A stretch of 64,000 bases of DNA from Acidobacteriota bacterium (GTDB taxonomy: Bacteria; Acidobacteriota; Blastocatellia; UBA7656), in assembly GCA_016201275.1 (NCBI GenBank), contig JACQDB010000017.1, positions 1 through 64,000 of the forward strand. Reading direction: 5' to 3'. The position numbers were made by a program, and so were the translations under genes. Each line of letters opens with the position of its first letter. The stretch's first letter is position 1. Positions 1-9,042 of this stretch are shown here, piece after piece. Under the pieces are notes generated by a model. That model was not told the DNA's origin. It was given only the letters and a program-made list of their open reading frames with translations, and searched no databases.

Positions 1-145
1 CGATGGTGACGCTTTCACTCTTGGCCTGTGGCGACAAGGATGCTTCGACCGTCAACTTGGCACCGACCGTTACCTGCGCTTTCTGGGTTAGCGGCGCAAA
101 GCCGCTTCCCGTAGTAGTAACGTCATACACGCCAGGTTGTAGATT
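1..145. repeat. 145-bp perfect direct repeat, left copy
   Basis: Identical base for base to 4339-4483; both encode the end of the carboxypeptidase-regulatory domain of an Oar-like receptor. Identity stops sharply at 145/4483. The left limit is unknown because it reaches the window edge. Confidence 0.95.
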
Positions 146-382
146 GGTCAGGGTGACAATGCCATCATCGTTGGTTTTTCCAGTCGCTGTGGTGCCGCGT
201 TCAACGGACTTCGCCGTTACGGTTGCGCCGCTGACGACTGCCCCTTGCGGGTCAACCGCTTTCACGGTGATCTGCCCGGTTTCAGTTTGGGCAAACGCCG
301 AGAACGGCACCAAGGCGAGGAAAAGAAATACGCTGAGAAGGCTCGATACGGCCTCTTTCAAACTTCTTCGTGTAGCTTTCAT
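1..382 (-). CDS. Oar-like TonB-dependent receptor, 5' end only
   Basis: Reading leftwards from an ATG at 382-380 with a strong ribosome binding site (GGAGG) just upstream, the protein starts with a signal peptide (hydrophobic stretch ending in SAFAQ) and then a carboxypeptidase-regulatory beta-sandwich (GQITVKAVDPQGAVVSGATV ... GVYDVTTTGSGF). This is the usual N-terminus of Oar-like outer-membrane receptors. The gene runs off the left edge of the window. Its last 145 bases (1-145) are identical to 4339-4483 in the next receptor gene, so the two are close paralogues or one has been converted by the other. The substrate cannot be told from this part. Confidence 0.85.
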   Translation of the reverse strand, partial: MKATRRSLKEAVSSLLSVFLFLALVPFSAFAQTETGQITVKAVDPQGAVVSGATVTAKSVERGTTATGKTNDDGIVTLTNLQPGVYDVTTTGSGFAPLTQKAQVTVGAKLTVEASLSPQAKSESVTI

Positions 383-882
383 GATTTTCCTCCATGTAAA
401 TTATTAGCCGGTTTCAGATGCTGGGTTCGAAACCCGGCCATTGCGATTCGCATAACCCGTGAACTGTGAGTGAACAATACTTGATATGGTCTCAAGTACA
501 CAGGATTTCATTTCAAGTATTCGTGCCTGCTAATTATCCTATGTCGGATGCAACGGTGCTGACTTTCCAAACAACTGCTTGAGAACCCCTAACAATTGGC
601 AAACGAATGTGGATTACTGCAACTGAAATTTCAGGCAAGTTTTAAGCCGTAAAGCCGATTACTTTCTTACGGCGAGGTAAATTATTTAATAGCGTGGCTT
701 ACGTATTTTGACCTAGTGATCGCTACTGCCTGATTTAACAAATTTTTTGCAAAAATCTGGAAGATTTCCAAAAATCTGGATATTCAACCTCTTGACCGTT
801 CAGACCAAACCGCTTCCACGCTATGGCAAAAGGCGCTGCCGATCAGTAACTTTGTCGGTAGCAAGGCGGAGCTGTGGCAAGC

Positions 883-1138
883 GTAACGACCCAGCCGGTT
901 TGAAAATAGCCGGTCGCTTCGTTGTTGCGCCGTAGGCGCACAGGAGAGTAGCCCGTGGGAAAGCCACGGGAAGGCGCAGGCGGCTTGATGGTCGCGCCCT
1001 AAAGGGTGCAAGAGGTTTGCAGCCTCGCCTCTCCTGCACCCTTTCAGGGCGCGCAGCGTTTGCCCAACATGATTCCAGTGCCTACAGCACTGGCTAATCT
1101 CCTGCACCCCTGCGGGGCAAATACGGCTGGGTCGTTAC
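883..1138. repeat. 256-bp element with 15-bp terminal inverted repeats and nested hairpins
   Basis: The ends GTAACGACCCAGCCG (883-897) and CGGCTGGGTCGTTAC (1124-1138) are exact inverted copies. Inside are a hairpin CCCGTGG/CCACGGG (952-970) and a longer imperfect one whose arms at 994-1010 and 1035-1052 read GCGCCCTAAAGGGTGCA and its near complement. This nesting looks like a non-coding palindromic repeat or a MITE without a transposase. No second full copy is present in the window. Confidence 0.5.
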
Positions 1139-1191
1139 TGGCAAGCTCAAAAAGAGCTTTTCAACCTTGACGAGTCGCCTCGAAAATCATC

Positions 1192-1293
1192 TATATGCGC
1201 GGCCCCCAAGATTCGGGAGATGAAACTTGGCGAACCGCATGAATGTTCATCTCGTCGCGGCGCTCATACCGAATCTTGGGGGCCGCGCATATA
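1192..1293. repeat. 102-bp near-perfect palindrome with 25-bp arms
   Basis: Arms at 1192-1216 and 1269-1293 are perfect inverted copies over 25 bp (core CGCGGCCCCCAAGATTCGG). Immediately inside, 1217-1224 (GAGATGAA) pairs with 1246-1253 (TTCATCTC). It lies just beyond the receptor terminator. It could be a mobile palindrome or a cruciform-forming site. A simple terminator is less likely given the arm length and a separate terminator close by. Confidence 0.6.
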
Positions 1294-1312
1294 ACGTCGC
1301 TTTTTCAGCATG

Positions 1313-1339
1313 AAAAAAGGGGAGCCACTTGGACTCCCC
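1313..1339 (-). terminator. rho-independent terminator of the receptor gene
   Basis: Read on the minus strand, GGGGAG, a 9-nt loop and CTCCCC are followed by six Ts, 28 nt after the stop codon of the receptor gene. Compact stem plus U-run fits an intrinsic terminator. Confidence 0.8.
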
Positions 1340-1366
1340 TGAAGGTGCGGTGCTGCTGCCAAAAAT

Positions 1367-4300
1367 TTAGAAGATAATCTTTCCGGCAAGCTGCACATTG
1401 CGACGACCATCGTAGAAAACCGGTACGAAGCCGTTGGAGATTTCATTGTCCGGGAAACCGTATATCACCGCCGCGTTTGCATGATTGAAGACATTAAAGG
1501 CTTCAAAGCGCATTTGCAGACTGACACGTTCCGTGAACTTGAAATTCTTGTACAACCCGGCATCCAGGTTCCACGCTCCCGGACCACGGAAGGCATTGCG
1601 CCGCGTCATATTGCTGGGATAGGGACCCGGATCGTTGCCTTTGGTAATCGGGTTGGTGAAGGTTCCCCCAATCAGGCCGCTCAGATCAACGAACTTATAG
1701 CGGTTCGGTTGATTCGCAAAAGTCACATCGCTGCGGCTGACACTGGGATGGAAATTCAGTGGCCCGTTGGCGATCACCCGCATACACGGAGACTCCGCGA
1801 AAATCGAGTTGGTGCAATCGAAGACGCTGAACGGCGTCCCGGTTCTGGCACTGAAGATGCCCGTCAATTCCCATCCGTTCAACACCGAATTCATCACCCC
1901 GCTGGCATCCTTGATGGCAGGCAAGCCCCAAGTGAAACTGGTGACAAAACGATGCCGCACGTCGAAATCGGCGTAACCATAGTCGAGATTCGGATTAAAC
2001 GGATCCAAAAATCCCAGATTGAAGTTATTGTTCGATTCCGAGAAGGTTGAACTGAGGTTATCTTTGGTGACCGAATAGGTATAACGCGAGGTCAGTCGCA
2101 GATTCCACTTCATCAGATTACTGGCGTCAAACGAGGCGATCAGGGCGTTGTAATTGGAACGCCCGTTATTGGTGCGGAAGTTGATGTCCGAAGCCCCCGC
2201 ATTGTTCAGCCGCGCCGAACCAAATCCTTGGGTCGTCAAGGTATCGCCCAGATAGACATTGCCAGTACCGCGACGGTTGATATTCGAGATCGAGTAGAGC
2301 TTGCGCCCTGCCGAACCCGAATACTCCAGCGATACTAGCGTATTCTCCTTGATCTTGCGCTCCAAAGCCGCGCTCCAAAAATGAGCATAGGCGTTGACAA
2401 TATTGGGGTCCACGGCGCGCAGACTCACCGGCGGCAGTGAACGACTGATGCCCGACCCGGCCAGCGGTCCGGCATTGTTGTTTGAAATCGGAATGACGCC
2501 GCCGGGAACCACTGCAGGGGTGAGTTGCACCGTGGCATAGTTGGGCGGATTCTGGATGACGTTGAAGGTCACGTTGCCAAAGTTGCGCTCATAGGCCATG
2601 CCATAGCCGCCGCGCAGACTCGTCGAGCCATCGCCAAACACATCCCAGGCAAGCCCCAGACGCGGCGCGAAGTTATTTCTATCGGGATTCCACAGCGTCC
2701 CGTTCGGACTGTCGCTGGCACGCATGATGCGACCATTGCGGATGCGCTCGAAAATGGTCGCACCATCGCCCGGATAGAAGTTGGAATCCAGGCTGCGAAC
2801 GGCACTATGTTGAATACCATAATACTCATAGCGCACGCCGAGGTTGAGGGTCAGACCGGGCCTGAGTTTCCAGGAATCGTTGGCATATGCCGCCCATTCG
2901 TGATAGCGATTGCTGCGGCTGAAGCTGGGCGAACCAACCGGCGTTTGAATGGTGCAGTCCGGCGTGACAATCGCCGCCCCGGTCAACGGATTGCGGAAAC
3001 ACGGGAACTTGCCCTGCGGATTGATCGCCACCTGAAATGCCACTAATTGCCCGGCGATCAGGTTGGCCAAGGCATTGGCATTGTTGGTGCCTAACGTAGC
3101 CACCGCATTTTGATACGCGCCAAAGGTGCGATTGTCGCGGATGTGTACATACTGACCGCCGAATCTCCATTGATGATTGCCGCGTGTCCAGTTGACATCC
3201 TCATAGGCCTGATAGAAGTTCTGTGGGCCACCGAAAGGAATGGCGCTGCCGGGACTGGTGGGCAGATAACCTGGCAGGCGAATCGGGAACCCACTGACTC
3301 TGGCCACCGCGTTCGAGAAGAAGAACAAGGTCGGTTGCGGCGGTTGCGCCCCTAACGGCTGGCTTTGATTCAGTCGGTTGAAGACGAATTTGGTCTGGGC
3401 TACCAGATTCGACGAAAAGGAATGCGTCACCGATGTCAGATAGTTCTGATTGCGGTACTCAAAGCCGGTGTTAAAGCCTTGATAAGGGCTGAAACTGACT
3501 GAACCGGAGGGGTTATCGCCCTGCTGGAATGCGCCACGGAAATAGATTTGCGTCTTGTCGCTCCAGTTGTAATCAAACCGCCCGACGGTCTGCCAGTCAT
3601 TGCCCGGTACGCCGCCGCCAGCGTCCACCGCTCTAGGCAGAATCACTTGACCAAAGTTGCCGCTAATCGCTCCATTGATCGGTGACACCAATTGGTAATT
3701 GTTGAAATAGGCGCGGGTGGTTGCCGAGGTGCTGGCCAGAAAGCTCGGCGTCGGCACATAGCTGATCACATCCTGGGTGCTGCGGATGCGCGTCCACTCG
3801 GTGCTGCTAAAGAAAAACAGTTTGTCGGTTATGACACGACCACCGGCAGAATAGCCGAACTGATTGCGCGTAAAGACGCCCTTCTCTATACCCTGAGCAT
3901 TGTTCTCAAAGCTGTTTGAGGCGAGCGCCGAGACGCGATTGAATTCATAGAGCGATCCATGAAAGGTATTCGATCCGGCGCGGGTGGCGACGTTGACGAT
4001 GCCGCCCGAAGCGCGGCCATATTCCGCCGAAAAATTGCTGGTGATGATGCGAAACTCCTGCACCGAATCCAACGGCACGCTCTGCCCAACGGAAGCCGTA
4101 AACGTATCCACATTTTCACCGCCATCGAGCAAAATGTTGGTGCTGGCGGCGCGTTGCCCGTTGATGGCAAAGCCGGTGCCGCGCCCTGTCGGATCGCCCG
4201 GCGAGACATTGCCCGACAGCCCCACCAAGTCATACGGGTTGCGCGTTAAGGTGGGCAATTCGGTTAGTTGTTTCTGCGATACAACATTTGACAATTCCTG

Positions 4301-4468
4301 AGTCTGGGTATTGACTTCGACGCCGCTTTCGCCAGCGACGATGGTGACGCTTTCACTCTTGGCCTGTGGCGACAAGGATGCTTCGACCGTCAACTTGGCA
4401 CCGACCGTTACCTGCGCTTTCTGGGTTAGCGGCGCAAAGCCGCTTCCCGTAGTAGTAACGTCATACAC
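1367..4468 (-). CDS. Oar-like TonB-dependent receptor, main body (N-terminus frameshifted off)
   Basis: About 1033 residues covering the end of the carboxypeptidase-regulatory domain, the plug (LPTLTRNPYDLVGLSGNVSP ... NGQRAASTNILLDGG, EFRIITSNFSAEYGRASGG) and a long outer-membrane beta barrel ending in a terminal strand with a C-terminal Phe (AGKIIF). This is the Acidobacteria-type Oar/TonB receptor layout. The real start, with signal peptide, lies in another frame at 4658, so as sequenced the open frame lacks an export signal. The methionine at 4468 lies inside the regulatory domain and is not a natural start. Either the gene is a recent pseudogene or the junction at 4483 is an assembly error (see findings). 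Confidence 0.85.
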   Translation of the reverse strand: MYDVTTTGSGFAPLTQKAQVTVGAKLTVEASLSPQAKSESVTIVAGESGVEVNTQTQELSNVVSQKQLTELPTLTRNPYDLVGLSGNVSPGDPTGRGTGFAINGQRAASTNILLDGGENVDTFTASVGQSVPLDSVQEFRIITSNFSAEYGRASGGIVNVATRAGSNTFHGSLYEFNRVSALASNSFENNAQGIEKGVFTRNQFGYSAGGRVITDKLFFFSSTEWTRIRSTQDVISYVPTPSFLASTSATTRAYFNNYQLVSPINGAISGNFGQVILPRAVDAGGGVPGNDWQTVGRFDYNWSDKTQIYFRGAFQQGDNPSGSVSFSPYQGFNTGFEYRNQNYLTSVTHSFSSNLVAQTKFVFNRLNQSQPLGAQPPQPTLFFFSNAVARVSGFPIRLPGYLPTSPGSAIPFGGPQNFYQAYEDVNWTRGNHQWRFGGQYVHIRDNRTFGAYQNAVATLGTNNANALANLIAGQLVAFQVAINPQGKFPCFRNPLTGAAIVTPDCTIQTPVGSPSFSRSNRYHEWAAYANDSWKLRPGLTLNLGVRYEYYGIQHSAVRSLDSNFYPGDGATIFERIRNGRIMRASDSPNGTLWNPDRNNFAPRLGLAWDVFGDGSTSLRGGYGMAYERNFGNVTFNVIQNPPNYATVQLTPAVVPGGVIPISNNNAGPLAGSGISRSLPPVSLRAVDPNIVNAYAHFWSAALERKIKENTLVSLEYSGSAGRKLYSISNINRRGTGNVYLGDTLTTQGFGSARLNNAGASDINFRTNNGRSNYNALIASFDASNLMKWNLRLTSRYTYSVTKDNLSSTFSESNNNFNLGFLDPFNPNLDYGYADFDVRHRFVTSFTWGLPAIKDASGVMNSVLNGWELTGIFSARTGTPFSVFDCTNSIFAESPCMRVIANGPLNFHPSVSRSDVTFANQPNRYKFVDLSGLIGGTFTNPITKGNDPGPYPSNMTRRNAFRGPGAWNLDAGLYKNFKFTERVSLQMRFEAFNVFNHANAAVIYGFPDNEISNGFVPVFYDGRRNVQLAGKIIF

Positions 4469-4483
4469 GCCAGGTTGTAGATT
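4339..4483. repeat. 145-bp perfect direct repeat, right copy
   Basis: Identical to 1-145. The right end at 4483 is exactly where the receptor gene loses 65 nt and its reading frame. Confidence 0.95.
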
Positions 4484-4658
4484 TCACACTAACCGCAGCA
4501 CCGGGGACGACTGCCCCTTGCGGGTCAACCGCTTTCACGGTGATCTGCCCGGTCTCGGTTTGTGCAAACGCGGCGACGGGAGTCATTGCCAGAGACATAG
4601 AAACCATCATTAAGATGGCAAACATCTCCTTGTAATGATTTCGTGTAACTTTCTTCAT
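4461..4658 (-). pseudogene. detached signal peptide and start of the frameshifted receptor
   Basis: ATG at 4658 with GGGAG 8-9 nt upstream begins a signal peptide (hydrophobic core AILMMVSMSLAMTPVAAFA) and the same GQITVKAVDPQGAVVPGAAV motif as the gene at 1-382. It leaves frame after VSVKS and stops at 4461. Compared with the copy at 1-382, 65 nt are missing between 4483 and 4514. Because 65 is not a multiple of three, the rest of the receptor falls in another frame. Confidence 0.85.
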
Positions 4659-5416
4659 TCTACGTATCTCCCTATATTTGAAAGTAGTCGTAATCTCGGT
4701 TTCGAGATCGCTTTTCGTTACCTCTTACAAGCACTATCCACTTGGCCTATCCAAGCAATAGCCTTGTCGAGGTCAGTAAGCGCACGGGGTTTAATTGAAA
4801 AAAAGGTTTTGTAAGTTTTGCCTTTGCTCAACATTGAGCAGAGGGTTAGCGAAGTTGCATTTTGCAAACTTCAAAGGACAACGGGATTCCTTGGCTCAGG
4901 CAAATAGCGCGCCTAAGCGTTGCCGCATTCCCCTGCATAAAATAAATTCCCCGTTTGCAAAAGTTGCTTTTACCAGGCTGGGTTTCACCTGGCCTTGAAG
5001 CCCTGAACGGTGTTCAAAATTATGGAGATTTATCCAAAAAACTGGAAAAACTTAGGGCTGCACGGCAGCCCTTTTCGCTGTGAAGTTTTTTTGCGAAACT
5101 AGAGACAGGTAAGCAGATGTGTGGTAGTATAGGCGCTGGGATTTCAGCAATTCATCTGTCAGGTTAGGATCAAGGCCCTCGAAACAGATGTTCCTCAGAA
5201 GTTGCCAGCCCCTGAACATTCGCCAATGAGCCTGTGGTCAAAGCGGCTTTCCAGCGCTTTGGCAAAAAAATTGGTTCGCATCAATGCACCGACTTGCGCC
5301 CCCTTGCAGACCTCCGATAGACTCGGCGCAAGTTGACAGGATTGGCTCTGTGGTTTTGCAAATAACAAACAACGACTGGCAGCGCGACGCCTGCCGACGC
5401 GCTTGGAGAAAGCCTA
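4659..5416. other. 758-bp divergent intergenic region
   Basis: Lies between the leftward receptor and the rightward receiver gene, so it should hold both promoters. No gene is supported; a plus-strand frame of 67 codons at 4795 has no recognisable features. A hairpin AGGGCTGC-ACG-GCAGCCCTTTT sits at 5054-5075. The rest shows nothing notable. Confidence 0.5.
5054..5075 (+). terminator. terminator-like hairpin
   Basis: Stem AGGGCTGC/GCAGCCC(T) with a 3-nt loop, followed by TTTT on the plus strand. No plus-strand gene ends nearby, so it may insulate the downstream receiver gene from upstream transcription. Confidence 0.45.
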
Positions 5417-7600
5417 ATGGGAAGCAAGATTTTACTCGCAGATGACAGCATAACGATTCAAAAAGTGGTGAATCTGACCTTCGCGGATGAAGGCATAGAA
5501 GTCATCGCGGTCAGCAACGGTGATATGGCGGAACGTCGCCTCAACGATGTGAATCCCGATCTGGTGTTGGCAGACATTTTCATGCCCGGCAAAAACGGTT
5601 ATGAACTTTGCGAAGCCATCAAACAGATGCCGCAGTTTCACGATGTGCCGGTAGTGCTGCTGGTCGGCGCGTTCGAGCCGTTCAATGAAGCCGAAGCGCG
5701 CCGCGTCAAAGCCGATGCTCATTTAACCAAACCCTTTGAGTCTCGTGTTCTGGTCGAAACCGTTCGCCGCCTGATCGAAAACAGTCCCAGACCCAAAAAT
5801 CAAGCCGTCGCAACTCAGATGATGGGCAGTTTGAGCGCCCCGGAAGCGCCGCCCGCCCCGCGTGCCTATCCGCTGCCATCTATAGACCTGTCGGCGATGA
5901 GCGCACCGTTTCCGCAACCGGAGAGCGTACTGGCTGACCGCTTGCCGACCGGCAATCTGCCAGACCCTACGCCGTTTGCCGATTCCTTTCCGGCAACTTT
6001 TGATTTTCAAAAACCGCCGGTCACGCCTACCCCGGAGCCGGTGGATTTATTATCCGGCTTCAATGCCTTCGCAGGCGCAGCGCCGACGGTTGCCGACCTG
6101 GAGGCGGCGGCAGTCACAAACGATTTCGATACCGGCAATGTCTTTGATATAGATGCCTTCGCGCAGCCTTTGCCCGAAGAGGCGCAAGCCCTTTCCGCAT
6201 CGCCTGCCGACCCGCTCTACGACTCGTCCGCAGGTTTCGACCCGCTGGCAACGATAACCTCGCCCGATATTCTGTTCAGCACTGCAGCAGAAGTCCCTGT
6301 GGCAACGAACACCGTTGTCGAGGTTGATGTTGCCCAGGCGGAGAGCCTCAATGAAACCCCTGCGTCTCCGTTGGCAGCCATCGCCATAGAAGTTCCCGCT
6401 TCGACCAGCAGCCCAATGCCAGAAGCCGCGATCAGAAGTTTTGACACCAGCGAGTTAGAGCCGCCGGTTCATCAGGCCGCCGCGACACTCGGCAATGAAT
6501 TCGTGCATAGCCATCTCAATGGCGCGGCTCATCACGCTCCTCAACCCGATCATGGCTTCGCGGGAGCGCCAGGGAGCGCCGAGCCAACCACTACTTCCCT
6601 GCTCTCCACCGATGAGCAGCTTGGCGATCTCTTGTTCAATGACTTTCCGCCAGCCGCTTATCAAGCGTCCGCCACTGAAAACACGCCGCTGGAATTTGGC
6701 GAACCACCGACCACGGCTTCTCAAGCGCCGCTCGTAACTGCCGCGCCAGGCGAAGTCAGGTCGTCGGAAGCGTCCCCGGCTCCGGCAAAAGCTACGGCGG
6801 AGTTGAGCGACGAAGAGGCCGCCCATCTCGAAGTCGAAGCGAATCGCGCCGCCGACCTTGCCATAACCATGCCCTCGTCGCAAGCGGAAATTACCTTTTC
6901 AACCTCACTTCCTGCGGAGCAAAATAGCGGCGACTCCGAGTTGCCATCCACGCCAGCCAACGATGCGGCGTCTCATGCCTTTGAGGTGGTGATGCCCAGC
7001 AAAGTAGAACCTCTTGAAGTCGAAGCCCAAGTCGCTTCGCCAGCCACTTTCGATTTTCACACGCCGTCATCCGACGCAACTCCGGCCTTCGAGTCAGTCA
7101 CGGCAACAGCACACACCGATGAGCTTGCTTCGCCTGCGGTGTTCCAGACACAGGCAGCGCCGCCTTTTGAAGAAGAAGAAAGCAGTGCAGCGCAACCCGC
7201 AACCGCCGCAGACAAATTCACCGCTTCAGATATGTGGGCTACCGAAACTCAATTCACGCCCATATCGGTTGCGCCGCTGCCAGTTGCCGATTTCTCCATC
7301 GCACCGCCTGCGGAGAATAACCCGGCGCACGCCGCAGAAGTGGAGTTTAATCCGCCGCAACAAGTCGCCCAGAACGCGGCTCCCAAACCGGAGTTGTCGC
7401 AAAATCATAGCCATCACCAGGAAGAAAATTCTCCCGCAGAGGCAGCGATGAACCAGCAAATGATTGATGAAATTGTCCGCCGAGTGGTGGCGCAATTAAG
7501 CGAATCCGTAGTTCGTGAAATCGCTTGGGAAGTAGTGCCGGATTGCGTCGAGCGCGTAGTCTCGAACTTGACCAGAGAAGACCTCAGCAAAAGATTGTAA
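5417..7600 (+). CDS. receiver-domain protein with a long disordered linker
   Basis: Residues 1-120 form a response-regulator receiver: acidic pair DD near residue 9, phospho-acceptor Asp in LVLADIFMPGKNGYEL and the conserved Lys in HLTKPF. The usual Thr/Ser before the Ala after beta-4 is replaced in VVLLVGAFEPF, as seen in gliding-motility-type receivers. Then come about 550 residues rich in Ala, Pro, Glu and Thr, very likely disordered. A short helical C-terminus follows (MIDEIVRRVVAQLSESVVRE, then IAWEVVPDCVERVV), typical of receiver proteins in Acidobacteria and Myxobacteria. Probably a signalling adaptor of a two-component pathway. No kinase gene is adjacent. Start chosen for the GGAG at 5404. 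Confidence 0.85.
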   Translation: MGSKILLADDSITIQKVVNLTFADEGIEVIAVSNGDMAERRLNDVNPDLVLADIFMPGKNGYELCEAIKQMPQFHDVPVVLLVGAFEPFNEAEARRVKADAHLTKPFESRVLVETVRRLIENSPRPKNQAVATQMMGSLSAPEAPPAPRAYPLPSIDLSAMSAPFPQPESVLADRLPTGNLPDPTPFADSFPATFDFQKPPVTPTPEPVDLLSGFNAFAGAAPTVADLEAAAVTNDFDTGNVFDIDAFAQPLPEEAQALSASPADPLYDSSAGFDPLATITSPDILFSTAAEVPVATNTVVEVDVAQAESLNETPASPLAAIAIEVPASTSSPMPEAAIRSFDTSELEPPVHQAAATLGNEFVHSHLNGAAHHAPQPDHGFAGAPGSAEPTTTSLLSTDEQLGDLLFNDFPPAAYQASATENTPLEFGEPPTTASQAPLVTAAPGEVRSSEASPAPAKATAELSDEEAAHLEVEANRAADLAITMPSSQAEITFSTSLPAEQNSGDSELPSTPANDAASHAFEVVMPSKVEPLEVEAQVASPATFDFHTPSSDATPAFESVTATAHTDELASPAVFQTQAAPPFEEEESSAAQPATAADKFTASDMWATETQFTPISVAPLPVADFSIAPPAENNPAHAAEVEFNPPQQVAQNAAPKPELSQNHSHHQEENSPAEAAMNQQMIDEIVRRVVAQLSESVVREIAWEVVPDCVERVVSNLTREDLSKRL

Positions 7601-7722
7601 GCGCCTGGACGCTGAGTGATCGTTTAGGGAAAGCGAAGAAAATATCATTCCATCATTCCGGTTGAGCCAGTCCAGTGGTCACAGACCGCTTCTCAACTGT
7701 ATGCTATTTCTTGCCGCTTCTC

Positions 7723-8994
7723 TTACATTCCAGCAACGAAGCGCCCCGGACTCAACAGCCCTTGCGGGTCGAAGTTCTGTTTGATGCCGCGCATCAACTT
7801 CGCCAGTTCGCCGACCTCGCCCCAAGCATCCAACGCCGCCTTGACCTTTGGCGCAGCGCCTTCAATAAACAACGTGCCGCCGACTCTGGTGGCCGTGCTT
7901 CGCAAATCGCGGATGATTTCAAGCGCCTCTTGGTCATCTGCCGGAAACGCCAGACGAATGATGCCGACGCCCAAATCGGCAGACGCAAAACTCGCTGCGC
8001 GCCGCGTCAACACCTGCTGAAAAACTTCCGTCACGGTCGCCAGCGGCACGCTCAAGCGCACCGCATAATCGGCCAATTCATCCGTATTGACGGCCTTTTT
8101 CCACAGCGCTTCGGCTTCTTCGACCGCCAGACAAGCGGCTTGAAATTCGCCTTCAAGCAAGCCTTCCACTTCTTGCAATTGATACTTCACCGCCGCTGCG
8201 CTTTCCATGAAACGCAGCAACAGCGCCTTGCCACTGGCGTGTTCCGTCAACCCTGCGGTTAAAAATATTGATACCGGTTGCACCGCCGAAGCCCTGATGC
8301 GCCGGGCCAAGTCCAGCAAGCGAGCAAGCGTTGCCGCCGTAATCATCATGGTCGCCGAGGCTTCCGGCAACGGACGCAATTTCACATTCACTTCGGTCAT
8401 CAAGGCCAACGTGCCGAAACTGCCGACATACAATTTATTCAAATCATACCCGGCAACATTTTTGGCGACCCGTCCACCGCTGCGACTCTCCGTGCCATCA
8501 ATGTGCGCCAGTCGCAAACCAATCACGTAATCTCTGGGCGTGCCAAAGCCCAGCCGCAAGGCTCCGCTTGCAGCCGTCGCCGCAATTGCGCCTATGGTCG
8601 AGCCGTCTGCTCCCGCCGGATCAAGCGGCAACCATTGCCCGGCGCTTCTGGTCTGCGCTTGAAAATCCCGCAGTGCCACCCCCGCTTCGACAATCGCCAT
8701 TAAATCCGGCGGACTATATTCGATGACGCGCTTCAATCGCTCCACACTCAACACTACATCGGCACGCCGTAACGGATTGCCGCCTTCAAGCCAGGTCATA
8801 GCACCCGCCGGAATGACTGCCGCATCCGCTTCGGCGCAGACCGCTAAACACGCCCGCACCTGTTCGGCGCTCGCCGGTTTGATGATGAGCGTCGGCGTCA
8901 ACTCCTGAAGGTGCAGCGCCTGATTTTTGGTAACGTAGTCGCCGCCGATGAGCGCGGCCAGTGAAGAGGCAAGCGAAGCGTGGTCTTTGTTCAT
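7723..8994 (-). CDS. glcE: glycolate oxidase FAD-binding subunit GlcE
   Basis: A 423-residue FAD-linked oxidase of the PCMH type: VIPAGAMTWLEGGNP for the FAD pyrophosphate and LDPAGADGSTIGAIAATAASG for the flavin pocket, ending in a shortened C-terminal domain (NFDPQGLLSPGRF). It fits GlcE, the smaller flavin subunit of the glycolate dehydrogenase complex (glycolate to glyoxylate). It lies downstream of glcD on the same strand, separated by the FHA-DUF309 gene. The iron-sulfur subunit glcF is not seen in the window. Confidence 0.88.
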   Translation of the reverse strand: MNKDHASLASSLAALIGGDYVTKNQALHLQELTPTLIIKPASAEQVRACLAVCAEADAAVIPAGAMTWLEGGNPLRRADVVLSVERLKRVIEYSPPDLMAIVEAGVALRDFQAQTRSAGQWLPLDPAGADGSTIGAIAATAASGALRLGFGTPRDYVIGLRLAHIDGTESRSGGRVAKNVAGYDLNKLYVGSFGTLALMTEVNVKLRPLPEASATMMITAATLARLLDLARRIRASAVQPVSIFLTAGLTEHASGKALLLRFMESAAAVKYQLQEVEGLLEGEFQAACLAVEEAEALWKKAVNTDELADYAVRLSVPLATVTEVFQQVLTRRAASFASADLGVGIIRLAFPADDQEALEIIRDLRSTATRVGGTLFIEGAAPKVKAALDAWGEVGELAKLMRGIKQNFDPQGLLSPGRFVAGM

Positions 8995-9042
8995 GTCCAG
9001 GAGTTTCAGTCCGAGAAAATTTTTCTATTAATGCGTCGCAGA

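Larger units (their letters stand above)
383..1312. other. intergenic region rich in palindromes
   Basis: No convincing gene. 383-780 should hold the promoter of the leftward receptor gene; it is AT-rich and unremarkable. From 883 to 1293 it is packed with inverted repeats (listed separately). Open frames here, such as a minus-strand frame over 784-1107, are rich in Cys, Arg and Ser and lack family resemblance, so I treat them as non-coding. Confidence 0.6.

Noticed and set aside
405..450. T-arm-like sequence CTGGGTTCGAAACCCGG, suggesting a tRNA
   Set aside because: No matching acceptor, D or anticodon arms upstream; it lies in the leader of the receptor gene.
784..1107. Minus-strand 107-codon frame as a gene
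   Set aside because: It overlaps nested palindromes, has unusual composition and no ribosome site.
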